This document shows, piece by piece, positions 8,876 to 18,707 of a stretch of DNA of 64,000 bases. Source of the DNA: Candidatus Sodalis pierantonius str. SOPE (lineage in GTDB: Bacteria; Pseudomonadota; Gammaproteobacteria; Enterobacterales; Enterobacteriaceae). The notes below the pieces were generated by a model that was not told the DNA's origin, did not search any database, and saw only the letters and a list, made by a program, of their open reading frames with translations. The translations under genes and the position numbers were made by a program. The stretch lies in the NCBI RefSeq assembly GCF_000517405.1, contig NZ_CP006568.1, forward strand, positions 1,116,001-1,180,000. Reading direction: 5' to 3'. Each line of letters starts with the position of its first letter. The first letter of the stretch is position 1.

Positions 8876-9904
8876 GTGAGCAAAAATAAACTGTCCAAAG
8901 GTCAGGAGCGCCGGGTACAGGCCAACCATCAGCGCCGCCTGCAGCAGCGTGAGCGCGGCGCCGCCCAATGGGACGACCAGCAATTGGGGGAAGCCCAGAA
9001 GGGGGTGGTCGTTAGCCGGTTCGGCATGCATGCCGACGTGGAGGACGCCGCGGGCCGCATTTACCGCTGCAATCTGCGCCGCACGCTGAAATCCCTGGTC
9101 ACGGGTGATCGGGTGGTCTGGCGCGCGGGTAGCCCTCAGCCGTCCGGGGTCAGCGGTATTGTAGAGGCGGTCCATCCGCGCCGTTCGGTGCTGACTCGTC
9201 CCAATGTGTATGACGGCGTCAAACCCATCGCGGCAAATATGGACCAAATCGTCATTGTCTCCGCGCTTTTGCCCGAGCTGTCTTTGAATATTATCGATCG
9301 CTATCTGGTAGCGTGCGAAACGGTGGAGGTGGAGCCGCTTATCGTTTTGAATAAAATTGACCTATTGACGGCGGCATCGCGGGCGGACGTGGAGCGGCAA
9401 ATGGCTATCTATCGCCGCATCGGCTACCGGGTGCTGATGGTGTCAAGCCATACCGGCGAGGGGATGGATCCTTTCCGGGAGACGCTGGCCGGGCGAACCA
9501 GTATTTTCGCCGGTCAGTCGGGGGTGGGCAAATCGAGCCTGCTCAATGCGCTGCCGCCGCCGGATCACGAGAAGATTTTGGTCAATAGCGTCTCCGATAA
9601 CTCGGGGCTCGGGCAGCATACCACCACCACCGCCCGGCTATATCATTTCAGCCACGGAGGCCATTTGATTGACTCCCCGGGGGTACGGGAATTTGGTTTG
9701 TGGCATCTGGCGCCGGAACTTATTGCCCGCGGTTTCGTCGAATTCAGGGATTATCTGGGCACCTGTAAATTCCGCGACTGCCGCCATGATACCGATCCCG
9801 GCTGCGCGATCCGGGGGGCGGTGGAAAGCGGCGCCATCGCCCGCGAACGCTTCGATAACTACCATCGTATTCTCGACAGTATGGCGCAGGTCATACGCCC
9901 GTAA
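8876..9904 (+). CDS. rsgA: Ribosome small-subunit-dependent GTPase A
   Basis: RsgA is a circularly permuted GTPase that checks late 30S subunit maturation. The 342-residue protein has a basic N-terminal tail and OB fold (about 40-105), then the permuted G motifs: G4 NKID at 159-162, the P-loop GQSGVGKS at 213-220 and DSPG at 266-269. A C-terminal zinc knuckle follows, with C297, C302, H304 and C310. The start is a GTG. It is followed 93 bases later by psd in the same direction, as in E. coli. Confidence 0.96.
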   Translation: MSKNKLSKGQERRVQANHQRRLQQRERGAAQWDDQQLGEAQKGVVVSRFGMHADVEDAAGRIYRCNLRRTLKSLVTGDRVVWRAGSPQPSGVSGIVEAVHPRRSVLTRPNVYDGVKPIAANMDQIVIVSALLPELSLNIIDRYLVACETVEVEPLIVLNKIDLLTAASRADVERQMAIYRRIGYRVLMVSSHTGEGMDPFRETLAGRTSIFAGQSGVGKSSLLNALPPPDHEKILVNSVSDNSGLGQHTTTTARLYHFSHGGHLIDSPGVREFGLWHLAPELIARGFVEFRDYLGTCKFRDCRHDTDPGCAIRGAVESGAIARERFDNYHRILDSMAQVIRP

Positions 9905-9997
9905 GGCGTTTTGATGGCCTGATCGCTGACATTTATTGCCGCCGCCGGTACAATGCGGCCCCCTTTGGCTATCCATTGAAACAGGAAAGAGGTCCCC

Positions 9998-10885
9998 GTG
10001 CTGGACAGGATAAAGATAGCTCTACAACACCTACTGCCTAAGTGCTGGCTGACGGAGCTGGCCGGCTGGGGCGCAGAACGCCGCGGCGGTTGGCTTACCC
10101 GCTGGGTTATTACGCTGTTCGTGCGCTGCTATAAGGTCGATATGCAGGAAGCGCAGCAGCCGGATGTCGCCGCCTATCCCGCCTTTAACGCCTTCTTTGT
10201 CCGGCCGCTGCGCGACGACGCGCGGCCCATTGATGCCGACCCGGCGGTAATGGTCTTGCCGGCGGATGGGATCATCTCGCAGCTCGGCCCCATTGAGGGA
10301 GAGCAGATATTCCAGGCGAAGGGGCACCATTACAGTCTGGAAGCGCTGCTGGCCGGCAATGAGCCGATGATCGCCCACTTTCGCGACGGCAACTTCGTCA
10401 CGACTTATCTGGCCCCGCGCGATTATCATCGCGTGCATATGCCTTGCAACGGCGTGCTGCGCGAAATGCTGTACGTGCCGGGGGAGTTGTTTTCGGTGAA
10501 TCCGCTGACCGCGGCCAATATCCCCAACCTATTCGCCCGTAACGAGCGCGTTATATGCCTGTTCGATACCGAGTTCGGCCCGATGGCGCAAATTTTGGTG
10601 GGCGCGACCATTGTCGGCAGTATCGAGACCGTCTGGGCGGGCACCGTCACGCCGCCGCGGCAGGGGATTATCAAACGCTGGCGCTACCCGCGGGCGGACG
10701 CCGACGAGGCGGTGGTACTGCTGAAAGGACAGGAAATGGGGCGCTTCAAACTGGGTTCCACCGTCATCAACCTGTTTGCCGGCAAAAACGTGCTGCTGGG
10801 CGATCATCTGTCCACCCGCTATGTCACCCGCGTCGGCCAGCGGCTGGCCCACGGCACCACGCAAACCGACAGCCCGCTGACCTGA
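9998..10885 (+). CDS. psd: Phosphatidylserine decarboxylase
   Basis: Psd converts phosphatidylserine to phosphatidylethanolamine at the inner membrane. The proenzyme cleaves itself at the LGST motif, here residues 252-255, and S254 becomes the pyruvoyl group. The 295-residue length is slightly shorter than in E. coli (322) because the C-terminal tail is shorter. The DGIISQ and DYHRVHMP segments of the active site are present. The start codon is GTG behind AGGAAAGAGG. It probably forms one transcription unit with mscM, whose TTG start lies 31 bases downstream. Confidence 0.96.
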   Translation: MLDRIKIALQHLLPKCWLTELAGWGAERRGGWLTRWVITLFVRCYKVDMQEAQQPDVAAYPAFNAFFVRPLRDDARPIDADPAVMVLPADGIISQLGPIEGEQIFQAKGHHYSLEALLAGNEPMIAHFRDGNFVTTYLAPRDYHRVHMPCNGVLREMLYVPGELFSVNPLTAANIPNLFARNERVICLFDTEFGPMAQILVGATIVGSIETVWAGTVTPPRQGIIKRWRYPRADADEAVVLLKGQEMGRFKLGSTVINLFAGKNVLLGDHLSTRYVTRVGQRLAHGTTQTDSPLT

Positions 10886-10916
10886 ATCCTCTACGGTTAA
10901 CAAGAGAGTCCTCACC

Positions 10917-13900
10917 TTGCGCCCGATTACACTTTTTCTCCTGGGGTGGCTGCTGGCCTCCCCGGCCTTCGCCGCCAACCAGCCAGACGAGGGCCAGCTC
11001 AAAAAGGAACTGCAGCAGGCGCAGGATGATAAAACCGCGCCGAACCAGGCGGCGATGGTCGAGGCGCTACAGTCAGCGCTGAACGCCCTCGCCGAGGGTA
11101 AAGCGTCCAGCGCCAAAATACGGGAATATCAGAAAGCCATCGACGACTTTCCGGCGCTGACACGCCAACTGCGGGATGAAAAAGACAGCGAACCGGATGA
11201 ACCCGACCCTCTCAGCCCCAAACTCGCCAGCAGTGAACTGAATCAACGGCTGCTACAGGCCAATAGTCAATTGATGGATTTGGCCGGCCAGTTACAGCAA
11301 GAGCAGGATCAGGCGCGCGCCATCAGCGACTCGCTGGGCTTGCTGCCGCAGCAGCAGACCGAAGCGCGCAGGGCGTTAAGCGATGTGGAACAACAGCTCC
11401 AAGCGCTGCCCACCCCCGGCACGCCGCTTGAACAGGCGCAGGCCACCGCGCTACAGGCTGAACAGGCCGCCCGCCGCCTCAAGGTGGAAGAGCTGGATCT
11501 TGCCCAGTTAAGCGCCAATAACCGCCAGGAGTTGTCGCGCCTGCGCGCCGAGCTGCTCAAGAAACGTCATGACCGCGTGGATCAAGCGCTACAGGCGCTG
11601 CGCAACCAGCTTAATAGTCTGCGTCAGCAGGAGGCGGAGCAGGCCATCGAACACACCGAAATGCTGGCGGAACAGGTCGGCGAGCTGCCAAAGTCAATCG
11701 GCATCCCGTTGCAAACTAATCGCGAACTGTCCATTGCGCTGAATCAACAGGCGCAGCGCATGGATCTTATCGCCTCGCAGCAGCGGCAGGCCGCCTCGCA
11801 AAGATTGCAGGTCCGTCAAGCGCTTACGACGCTACGCGAGCATGCGCAATGGCTGGATGAGTCGCCGGCGCTCGGGGAAACTCTGCGCACCCAGGTGTCC
11901 AGGTTACCGGAGATGCCCAAACCTCAGCAGCTCGACAGCGATATGGCGCAGTTGCGCGTGCAGCGCCTGCATTTTGAAGACTTAATGAACAAGCTGCCGC
12001 AGTTTGCTCAGGGAACGCAGGACGACGGTTCCCCGCTGACGCCGGCGCAGCGCCGCATTCTTGACGCGCAGCTCGCCACCCAGCGCAACCTGCTCAATGC
12101 GCTGCTGACCGGCTGCGATACCCAAATCCTGGAGCTTACCAAGCTGAAGGTGGCCAATAGCCAGCTTGAAGAGGCGATGAATGAGATCCAGGAAGCGGCC
12201 CATCGCTACCTGTTCTGGGTGGCCGACGTCAGCCCGATTGGCCTTTCCTACCCGCTGCACGTCGGTCAGGATCTGCGCCGGCTGGTGACCCTGGATACGT
12301 TCAGCCAATTGACCCACGCGCTTGGCATGATGCTGACCAGCCAGGAAACGCTCATTCCGCTGTTAGGCGTGCTGTTGCTGGTTGGGTTCAGCCTCAGTTC
12401 CCGCCGGCATTATCATGCCTTTCTTGAGCGCTCCAGCGGCCGGGTGGGGAAGGTGAATCAGGACCATTTTTCCCTGACCCTGCGCAATGTGTTCTGGTCG
12501 GTACTGGTTGCCCTGCCGCTGCCGGTCCTGTGGGCGGCCCTAGGCTATGGCTTGCGCCACGCCTGGCCCTATCCGGTGGCGGTCGCTATCGGTGACGGCG
12601 TCAGCGCCACGGTGCCGGTACTGTGGGTGTTTATGGTATGCGCCCACTTCGCCCGCCCGCAGGGGCTATTTATCGTGCATTTTGGCTGGCCACAGCAGCA
12701 GGTGAAGCGCGCGCTGCGCTACTACACGCTGTCTATCGGTATGATCGTACCGTTGATTATGGCGCTGATATCGTTTGATGATTACAGCGAGCGGGAATTT
12801 GCCGGCACCCTGGGCAGATTATGCTTTCTCCTATTGTGCGCCTGTCTGGCGCTGGTGACCAGTAGCCTGAAACGCGCAGGCTTGCCGCTGTATCTTGATA
12901 AGCACGGCGCCGGCGATAATGTCGTCAACCGTTCGTTGTGGAATCTGATGATCTGCGCCCCCATCATCGCGGCCGCGGCGGCGTGTCTGGGGCATCTGGC
13001 GACCGCGCAGGCGCTGTTGGCGCGGCTGGAAACCTCGGTTGCGATCTGGTTCTTCCTGCTGATTATTTATCACATTATTCGCCGCTGGATGTTCATTCAG
13101 CGGCGGCGCATCGCCTTCGAGCGCACCAAGCAGCGCCGTGCGGAGATGCTGGCCCAGCGGGCGCGCAATGAAGAAGATTTGTCGCAATCCCAGCTGAATG
13201 ATGCCGCCGCCGAAGTCGATGAAAAGGTGTTGGATCTCGATACCATCAGCGCGCAATCGCTACAGCTGGTACGTTCCATATTGACGCTGATTGCGCTGCT
13301 ATCGGTGATTTTATTGTGGTCGGAGTTGCATTCGGCGTTCGGCTTCCTGGAAAACATTACCCTTTGGGATGCCACCTCCACCACTCAGGGCGTCGATAGC
13401 ATCCAGCCGATTACGCTCGGCGCGGTGCTAATCGCCATTCTGGTCTTCATTATCACCACCCAGATAGTGCGCAACTTGCCCGCACTGTTGGAGCTGGCGC
13501 TGCTGCAGCATTTGGATTTAACCCCCGGCACAGGGTATGCCATTACCACCTTGACCAAATATGGCCTGATGCTGTTGGGGGGAATAATCGGTTTCTCCAT
13601 GATAGGCATCGAGTGGTCGAAACTACAGTGGCTGGTGGCGGCGTTAGGCGTAGGGCTGGGGTTTGGCCTGCAGGAGATCTTCGCCAACTTTATCTCCGGC
13701 CTGATGATCCTGTTTGAAAAACCGATTCGGATTGGCGATACCGTTACCATTCGCAATCTGACCGGCAACATTACCCGTATCAACACCCGCGCCACCACCA
13801 TTACCGACTGGGATCGAAAAGAGATCATCGTGCCCAACAAGGCCTTTATCACCGAACAGTTCGTCAATTGGTCGCTATCCGATACCATCACGCGCGTCGT

Positions 13901-14237
13901 GTTGAGCGTGCCCGCCCCCGCGGGGGCCAATATCGAGCAAGTGGCGCACATTCTGGTGCAGGCGGCGCGCCGCTGCCCGCTGGTGTTGGAGCTGCCGGCG
14001 CCGGAAGCTTTCCTGGTGGATTTACAGCAGGGTTTACCGCTATTTGAGCTGCGTATGCACGCCGCCGAAATGGGACACCGGATGCCGCTGCGCCATCAGG
14101 TCCACGCGCTGATCTTGGAAGGCTATCGTGAGCACGGCATGGAATTGCCCTTCCCGCCCTTCCAGCTGCGCAAGGATCAAATCAAGGCCGATAATACCCC
14201 TGGCAACCGCATCAAGCCGGAAAGCGGCTCGCTCTGA
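10917..14237 (+). CDS. mscM: Large mechanosensitive channel of miniconductance (MscS superfamily)
   Basis: The 1106-residue protein corresponds in length and order to E. coli MscM (YjeP). A signal peptide (MRPITLFLLGWLLASPAFA) is followed by a long periplasmic coiled-coil region rich in Gln, Glu and Ala (about 25-420). Several membrane helices (about 470-880) come next, and then the conserved MscS pore and beta domain with GLGFGLQEIFANFISG. It releases solutes on hypo-osmotic shock. The start is TTG, supported by the signal peptide. It is intact, which is notable for so long a gene in a decaying genome. Confidence 0.95.
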   Translation: MRPITLFLLGWLLASPAFAANQPDEGQLKKELQQAQDDKTAPNQAAMVEALQSALNALAEGKASSAKIREYQKAIDDFPALTRQLRDEKDSEPDEPDPLSPKLASSELNQRLLQANSQLMDLAGQLQQEQDQARAISDSLGLLPQQQTEARRALSDVEQQLQALPTPGTPLEQAQATALQAEQAARRLKVEELDLAQLSANNRQELSRLRAELLKKRHDRVDQALQALRNQLNSLRQQEAEQAIEHTEMLAEQVGELPKSIGIPLQTNRELSIALNQQAQRMDLIASQQRQAASQRLQVRQALTTLREHAQWLDESPALGETLRTQVSRLPEMPKPQQLDSDMAQLRVQRLHFEDLMNKLPQFAQGTQDDGSPLTPAQRRILDAQLATQRNLLNALLTGCDTQILELTKLKVANSQLEEAMNEIQEAAHRYLFWVADVSPIGLSYPLHVGQDLRRLVTLDTFSQLTHALGMMLTSQETLIPLLGVLLLVGFSLSSRRHYHAFLERSSGRVGKVNQDHFSLTLRNVFWSVLVALPLPVLWAALGYGLRHAWPYPVAVAIGDGVSATVPVLWVFMVCAHFARPQGLFIVHFGWPQQQVKRALRYYTLSIGMIVPLIMALISFDDYSEREFAGTLGRLCFLLLCACLALVTSSLKRAGLPLYLDKHGAGDNVVNRSLWNLMICAPIIAAAAACLGHLATAQALLARLETSVAIWFFLLIIYHIIRRWMFIQRRRIAFERTKQRRAEMLAQRARNEEDLSQSQLNDAAAEVDEKVLDLDTISAQSLQLVRSILTLIALLSVILLWSELHSAFGFLENITLWDATSTTQGVDSIQPITLGAVLIAILVFIITTQIVRNLPALLELALLQHLDLTPGTGYAITTLTKYGLMLLGGIIGFSMIGIEWSKLQWLVAALGVGLGFGLQEIFANFISGLMILFEKPIRIGDTVTIRNLTGNITRINTRATTITDWDRKEIIVPNKAFITEQFVNWSLSDTITRVVLSVPAPAGANIEQVAHILVQAARRCPLVLELPAPEAFLVDLQQGLPLFELRMHAAEMGHRMPLRHQVHALILEGYREHGMELPFPPFQLRKDQIKADNTPGNRIKPESGSL

Positions 14238-14451
14238 CGGGGGACGGCTCGCCGTCCTCTACACTGAGCGCGCGGGCGGCGAAACGCATCAGCCGCTTTG
14301 CGAGCAAACGCCGGCAAAGCCGGACGCGGCACCTGGCGGTGCTACCGGGCAGTCAGTAACGGCGGTGGTCCCGTCAACACGGGGCGGACAGAACCTGCGA
14401 TAGCGTCTACGCCGGCAAAGGCCTTTGGCGTTGCCGCACCAACGGGGGCGC

Positions 14452-15429
14452 TTAGGCGCGCTCCACCGGAAAGGCGATCACATTACTCAAGCGCTCGGCC
14501 TTCAGCGCCAGCATGACCAGTCGATCCACGCCTAACGCCACCCCGGAACACTCCGGCATACCCTGCGCCAGGGCCGCCAGTAAATTTTCATCGATAGGCT
14601 GTTCGGTCAGGCTCATCGCCACCCGCTTGCGGTTATCCTGCTCGAAGCGCTGGCGCTGCTCGCGCGCATCGGTTAATTCACGGAAACCGTTGGCCAGCTC
14701 AATGCCCTTAAAATAGACTTCAAACCGGTCCGCCACCCGATGATCCTCGGTGCTGATTTCCGCCAGCGCAGCCTGAAAAGCGGGAAAATGGTAAACAAAA
14801 GCCGGCTTATCGCGCCCGATGTTGGGTTCGACCACCATAGCAAACAGCAATTGCAGCAGGGTATCGCGATCGTCCTCGGCAGAAGTCGCCTCACCGAGAT
14901 CCCATTTAACCGCCGCCTCATACAACTGCCCTTTGTCCGCCGATAAAGGATCAATACCCACATGTCGGGTAAAGGCCTGCTGATAAGAAAGCGTTTCCGC
15001 ACTGTCGCAATCCAGGATCTGCTGCAGGAGATCGTCAACCTCATTCATCAGGCGGTACATATCATAATGGGGGCGATACCACTCAAGCATGGTAAATTCC
15101 GGATTATGATAACGACCGGCTTCCTCATTACGAAAGCTGCGGAAAAGCTGGAATATAGGGCCGCTACCGGCCGCCAGCAGGCGCTTCATGTGATATTCGG
15201 GACTGGTCATCAAATACAGCGGCATACCGCCGGCCGCGCCTGGCCCGATAAAGCGGGTCTGGAATGGAACAAGATGGATATCCGTCACCGTTGCCTGGCT
15301 CATGGCCGGCGTTTCTACTTCAAGTAATCCGCGATCGCTAAAAAACCGCCGGATCTGGCCCACAATTGCAGCACGCTTTAACAAGTTGGTAATGGGCGCG
15401 CTTGGTTGCCAGCTGGCCGAATCGCTCAT
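14452..15429 (-). CDS. epmA: Elongation factor P-(R)-beta-lysine ligase
   Basis: EpmA is a truncated lysyl-tRNA-synthetase paralogue that attaches (R)-beta-lysine to elongation factor P. The 325-residue length is identical to E. coli. Class II synthetase motifs are seen: [20 protein letters not shown] (motif 2) and [14 protein letters not shown] (motif 3). The start at 15429 ([10 protein letters not shown]) lies directly behind GGAGGG; the longer frame is not supported. In E. coli the frd operon lies just upstream, but here only about 240 bases separate epmA from blc. Confidence 0.95.
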   Translation of the reverse strand: MSDSASWQPSAPITNLLKRAAIVGQIRRFFSDRGLLEVETPAMSQATVTDIHLVPFQTRFIGPGAAGGMPLYLMTSPEYHMKRLLAAGSGPIFQLFRSFRNEEAGRYHNPEFTMLEWYRPHYDMYRLMNEVDDLLQQILDCDSAETLSYQQAFTRHVGIDPLSADKGQLYEAAVKWDLGEATSAEDDRDTLLQLLFAMVVEPNIGRDKPAFVYHFPAFQAALAEISTEDHRVADRFEVYFKGIELANGFRELTDAREQRQRFEQDNRKRVAMSLTEQPIDENLLAALAQGMPECSGVALGVDRLVMLALKAERLSNVIAFPVERA

Positions 15430-15672
15430 ATTTTTCCCTCCGTTAAACAGGGGATGCAGTCTACCCGTATCTTTGAGCGCAAACAAATATCACCGTCGCC
15501 CTTTTTAACGTTGGCCACGCCTTAGAAAAGGGGTGGGTTAGCGCTTTCCATTCTTAATACAACGACCTGTACCGTTTCGCATCAGTCGCCTTCCCCGCTT
15601 TTTTTATCGGGCCGGCTACACATTCGTGGCGGATTACTACACTTATTTCTTTTCCCTAATGGATTATGCGCT

Positions 15673-16211
15673 ATGTCTGCATGGCGAACCTTTTCGCTGC
15701 TCATCTCTTCGCTGCTGTCTTTATCCTGTAGCGTATCGCCGCCCGCCGGCGTGCTACCGGTTGAGCCTTTTGCCGTCGACCGCTATTTGGGGACCTGGTA
15801 TGAAATCGCCCGTCTCGATCACCCCTTTGAGCGCGGCCTGGATCATGTTACCGCCCAATACATCCTTCGTTCTGACGGCAGTATCAAGGTCATCAATTCA
15901 GGATTCTCCGCCGCCAAACAACGCTGGAAGCAAAGTATCGGAAAGGCGCGTTTTCTTGGCTCGCCGCAGACCGCCTTGCTAAAGGTCTCTTTTTCGGCCC
16001 CTTCTACGGCGGCTATCACGTTATCGCCCTGGATGAAGGTTACCGTTATGCGCTGGTTGCCGGACCGAGCAGTGATTATTTGTGGATTTTATCGCACACG
16101 CCAATGCTGGATGCACAGGCGAGGCAAGCGCTGCTGCACACCGCCAGGGAACTCAACTTTCCGGTGGACAGCCTGATTTGGGTTAAGCAGGACATGCCGC
16201 CGCCGGTATAA
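15673..16211 (+). pseudogene. blc: Outer-membrane lipocalin Blc, frameshifted
   Basis: Blc is an outer-membrane lipoprotein that binds lysophospholipids. The N-terminal part has a lipoprotein-type signal (LSLSC) and the lipocalin signature GTWYEIAR. The frame is lost in a run of five T at 15990-15994; one more T restores the conserved FFGPFYGGYHVIALDE, and the frame then runs cleanly to TAA at 16209-16211. The uncorrected frame ends at 16176 with an unrelated basic tail. The strong conservation beyond the shift means that the lesion is young. Confidence 0.9.
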
Positions 16212-16734
16212 GCGTTGTTGGCGCCCTCATAGTGAAACGCGTTGACGCTGGCAAGGAAGCCGGATGTATGGATACCGATAAGCGAACCTGACGTATTGAC
16301 GCCGACAACGATAAGGGGTTCATCGGCGCTGGGAAATCAAAGAAAATAAGAACACGCTCCGGGAAATTGGACAACAGCCAGCAGCCGACAGCCCACAGGC
16401 AGCAGGCAGCAGGCGCAACGGTACACTGTTCGCGGTGGGGGTAAACTGAGAAAACGGCTGACCACTTTGATAACGGTCAGGAAAATCACGAGTAACGTCA
16501 CAAACCAGCGTCAATGAACGTCACAAACCCGCATCAGTGTCAGTGTCAACGAGAGCGTGAATAAGAAGACGAGCGGTGAAAGCAGAGAGGGGGTAAATAT
16601 CATACAAAGCAAAGGGATACGGCCAAGCACTTTCTCTGGTCGTACCCCCTCGGACATCGCTTGCGCTACATCATCCTAAGCCTTTGAGGGGCGCGGTGCG
16701 CAAAGGTGAAGCTTTAATCGCTACCGAATTGCCG
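16212..16734 (+). other. Intergenic stretch without recognisable genes
   Basis: No convincing coding sequence is seen on either strand. In E. coli the drug exporter gene sugE lies between blc and ecnB; I find no trace of it here. Short CAG-rich repeats occur at 16376-16412. Confidence 0.6.
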
Positions 16735-16866
16735 TTACTGTGCTGCGCGCTGAATCGCCTCACCACCCGCAGAGACGTCTTCACCGGCACCACGGGTGGT
16801 GTTACACGCGGTCAGGGAAGACAACACCACAACTGATAACAGGGCAATGACAGTTTTTTTCAACAT
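16735..16866 (-). CDS. ecnB: Entericidin B lipoprotein
   Basis: This is a small gene of 43 codons. The protein starts [17 protein letters not shown] and has the lipobox LTAC followed by [20 protein letters not shown], very close to E. coli EcnB. Entericidins are small lipoproteins described as a bacteriolytic toxin (EcnB) and antidote (EcnA) pair, expressed from tandem genes in stationary phase. Here the gene lies downstream of an ecnA remnant in the same orientation, as in E. coli, and is intact. Confidence 0.9.
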   Translation of the reverse strand: MLKKTVIALLSVVVLSSLTACNTTRGAGEDVSAGGEAIQRAAQ

Positions 16867-16973
16867 AGTATTATCCTTATAATGAACACCAAACGTGATT
16901 CACTATAAGCATAGTTTAACTATCCCGTTTCTGTAGCCAACATGCTCAATTTCAGACTTTTTACGCACTGAGA

Positions 16974-17067
16974 TCAGCTGGCGACCTGGGAAATGGCCCC
17001 GCCGAGATGTTGTACATCTTCGCCGAAGCCGCGGGTGGTATTACACCCGCTTAAAGTCGTTAATGCC
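16974..17067 (-). pseudogene. ecnA: Entericidin A, start removed by IS256
   Basis: The minus strand from the IS256 edge at 17067 to TGA at 16974-16976 encodes LTTLSGCNTTRGFGEDVQHL and a short tail ending GGAISQVAS. This is the lipobox and mature part of EcnA. The initiation codon and most of the signal peptide are missing, replaced by IS256. If EcnA is an antidote, as proposed for E. coli, its loss with retention of EcnB is noteworthy. Confidence 0.87.
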
Positions 17068-18388
17068 GAGCCCGTACCGGATTCTGTGTAAATGCCTTTT
17101 CTCAGAAGTGACCGTCCAGGCGGTCACCGAACTCGATAATAAAGCGGCTCATTGCCATGCGCCAGTCCCTCAAAGGCATTGTCCATTTCTGTGAGGCCGC
17201 CTGTATCGCCAGCCACACCACCTTTTTCACTGCGTCGTCGGTCGGGAACACCTTGCGCTTTTTGATGGCATGCCGGATCACGCTGTTTAACGACTCGATG
17301 GCGTTGGTCGTGTAGATCACCTTGCGGATGTCCGTTGGGTAGGCAAAGAACGTGGCCAGATTGGCCCAGTTTGCCTGCCAGCTTCGACTTATTTGCGGGT
17401 AGCGGATGTCCCAGGCACTGGAGAACGCTTCCAGCGCCTGCAATCCGACTTCTTCCGTAGGGGCCTGATAGATAGCTTTCAGGTCGCGGGTGACGGCCTT
17501 GTAGTCCTTCCAGGAGACGAACCGCAGGCTGTTGCGCACCATATGCACGATACACAGCTGGAGCCGCGCCTCCGGATACACCGCGTTAATAGCGTCAGGG
17601 AAACCTTTCAGCCCGTCTACGCAGGCGATAAGGATATCGTTCAGGCCGCGGTTTTTCAGCTCTGTCAGCACGTTCAGCCAGAACTTTGCGCCTTCATTTT
17701 CGGCCAGCCACATATCTAGCAACTCTTTCTGGCCTTCGATGTTGATGCCCAGCGCCAGGAACACAGATTTGTTGATGATGCGGCTGTCCTGCCGGACTTT
17801 TAGAACGATACAGTCAAGATAAACAATGGGATAGACTGCATCCAGAGGCCGGTTTTGCCATTCGACAACCTGCTCCATGACCGCATCGGTGACCTTTGAG
17901 ACCAGCGCCGGCGAGACATCGGCGTCATACAGCTCTTTGAACGCGGCGGCGATCTCGCGGGTGGTCATCCCTTTGGCGTACAACGATAAAATCTGGTTAT
18001 CCATCCCGGTAATCCGGGTCTGGGTCTGGTTCTTCTTCACCAGTTGCGGTTCAAAGGAACCGTCACGATCGCGCGGAGTACGCAGCGCCAGCGGGCCATC
18101 GCCAGTGGTAACGGTTTTTGTGGAATAGCCGTTGCGGGCGTTGGTCCCCGGTTTAGACTGATTTTTATCGTAGCCGAGGTGATGGGTCATTTCGGCATTG
18201 AGAGCTGCTTCGACGCTGATTTTTTTCAGCAGCCGATCGAAGTGACTGAGATCTTCAGGGGTTTTGATATTTTTGGCCAGTTCGTTAGCCAGAGCCTGCA
18301 ACTGTTTTTCGTCCATAAATTAACCTGTTTTTGATGTTGGATTGAACATATCAAAATCAGGCAAATACACAAATTTCTAAACAGGCTC
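17068..18388 (-). mobile_element. IS256-family element copy 3, complete
   Basis: The element is 1321 bp long, bounded by related inverted ends GAGCCCGTACCGGATTCTGT (left, inward) and GAGCCTGTTTAGAAATTTGT (right, inward). It carries one intact transposase. The immediate flanks (TTAATGCC on the left, TACCATGC on the right) do not form a direct repeat. The left flank is ecnA and the right flank is not efp, its expected neighbour, so the element marks a rearrangement point. Confidence 0.93.
17102..18316 (-). CDS. IS256-family (Mutator type) transposase
   Basis: The transposase is intact at 404 residues. It has an N-terminal helical region, the early-domain segment HHLGYDKNQSKPG-NARNGY, then the DDE core including VYPIVYLDCIVLKVRQD (first Asp), IACVDGLKGFPDAI (second Asp) and VIYTTNAIESLNSVIRH (catalytic Glu). 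This is the best-preserved IS256 in the window and the likely source of activity for related copies. The start is ATG at 18314-18316. Confidence 0.95.
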   Translation of the reverse strand: MDEKQLQALANELAKNIKTPEDLSHFDRLLKKISVEAALNAEMTHHLGYDKNQSKPGTNARNGYSTKTVTTGDGPLALRTPRDRDGSFEPQLVKKNQTQTRITGMDNQILSLYAKGMTTREIAAAFKELYDADVSPALVSKVTDAVMEQVVEWQNRPLDAVYPIVYLDCIVLKVRQDSRIINKSVFLALGINIEGQKELLDMWLAENEGAKFWLNVLTELKNRGLNDILIACVDGLKGFPDAINAVYPEARLQLCIVHMVRNSLRFVSWKDYKAVTRDLKAIYQAPTEEVGLQALEAFSSAWDIRYPQISRSWQANWANLATFFAYPTDIRKVIYTTNAIESLNSVIRHAIKKRKVFPTDDAVKKVVWLAIQAASQKWTMPLRDWRMAMSRFIIEFGDRLDGHF

Positions 18389-18707
18389 TACCATGCTGCA
18401 CAACGGTCTTGATCGTCTTACCGTGATGAAAATGATCGGTTTGTCCGGCGATGACCTGCAGCAGCTGCGCCACTGACAGGCTATTTCCGGCCCGTACGTC
18501 AGTGCGGGCATCTGCCTTATTTGACCTCAATAATATTCTTGGGCAACTTTAATGCGCTGCGCCCTATCATTCTCTTTCCCGTCAACGTGCTTCACTCTAC
18601 TGCTCAGTTGCCCCGGACTATGACGTACATACTAAATGCAGCATGCTACCAGAGTGATGCATTGTAAAGAATTCACTAGGATTTACAGTAATTGAGAGCG
18701 TCGCTGA
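18389..18707 (+). other. Intergenic stretch with a possible gene-end remnant
   Basis: Right after IS256 the plus strand reads TMLHNGLDRLTVMKMIGL and about ten more residues to a TGA at 18475-18477, in frame from the element edge. It looks like the last 28 residues of a gene cut by IS256, but I do not recognise it. The rest (18478-18707) shows no gene. Confidence 0.35.

Noticed and set aside
8795..9247. A 150-codon frame opposite the start of rsgA
   Set aside because: Antisense shadow of rsgA and the orn/rsgA promoter region.
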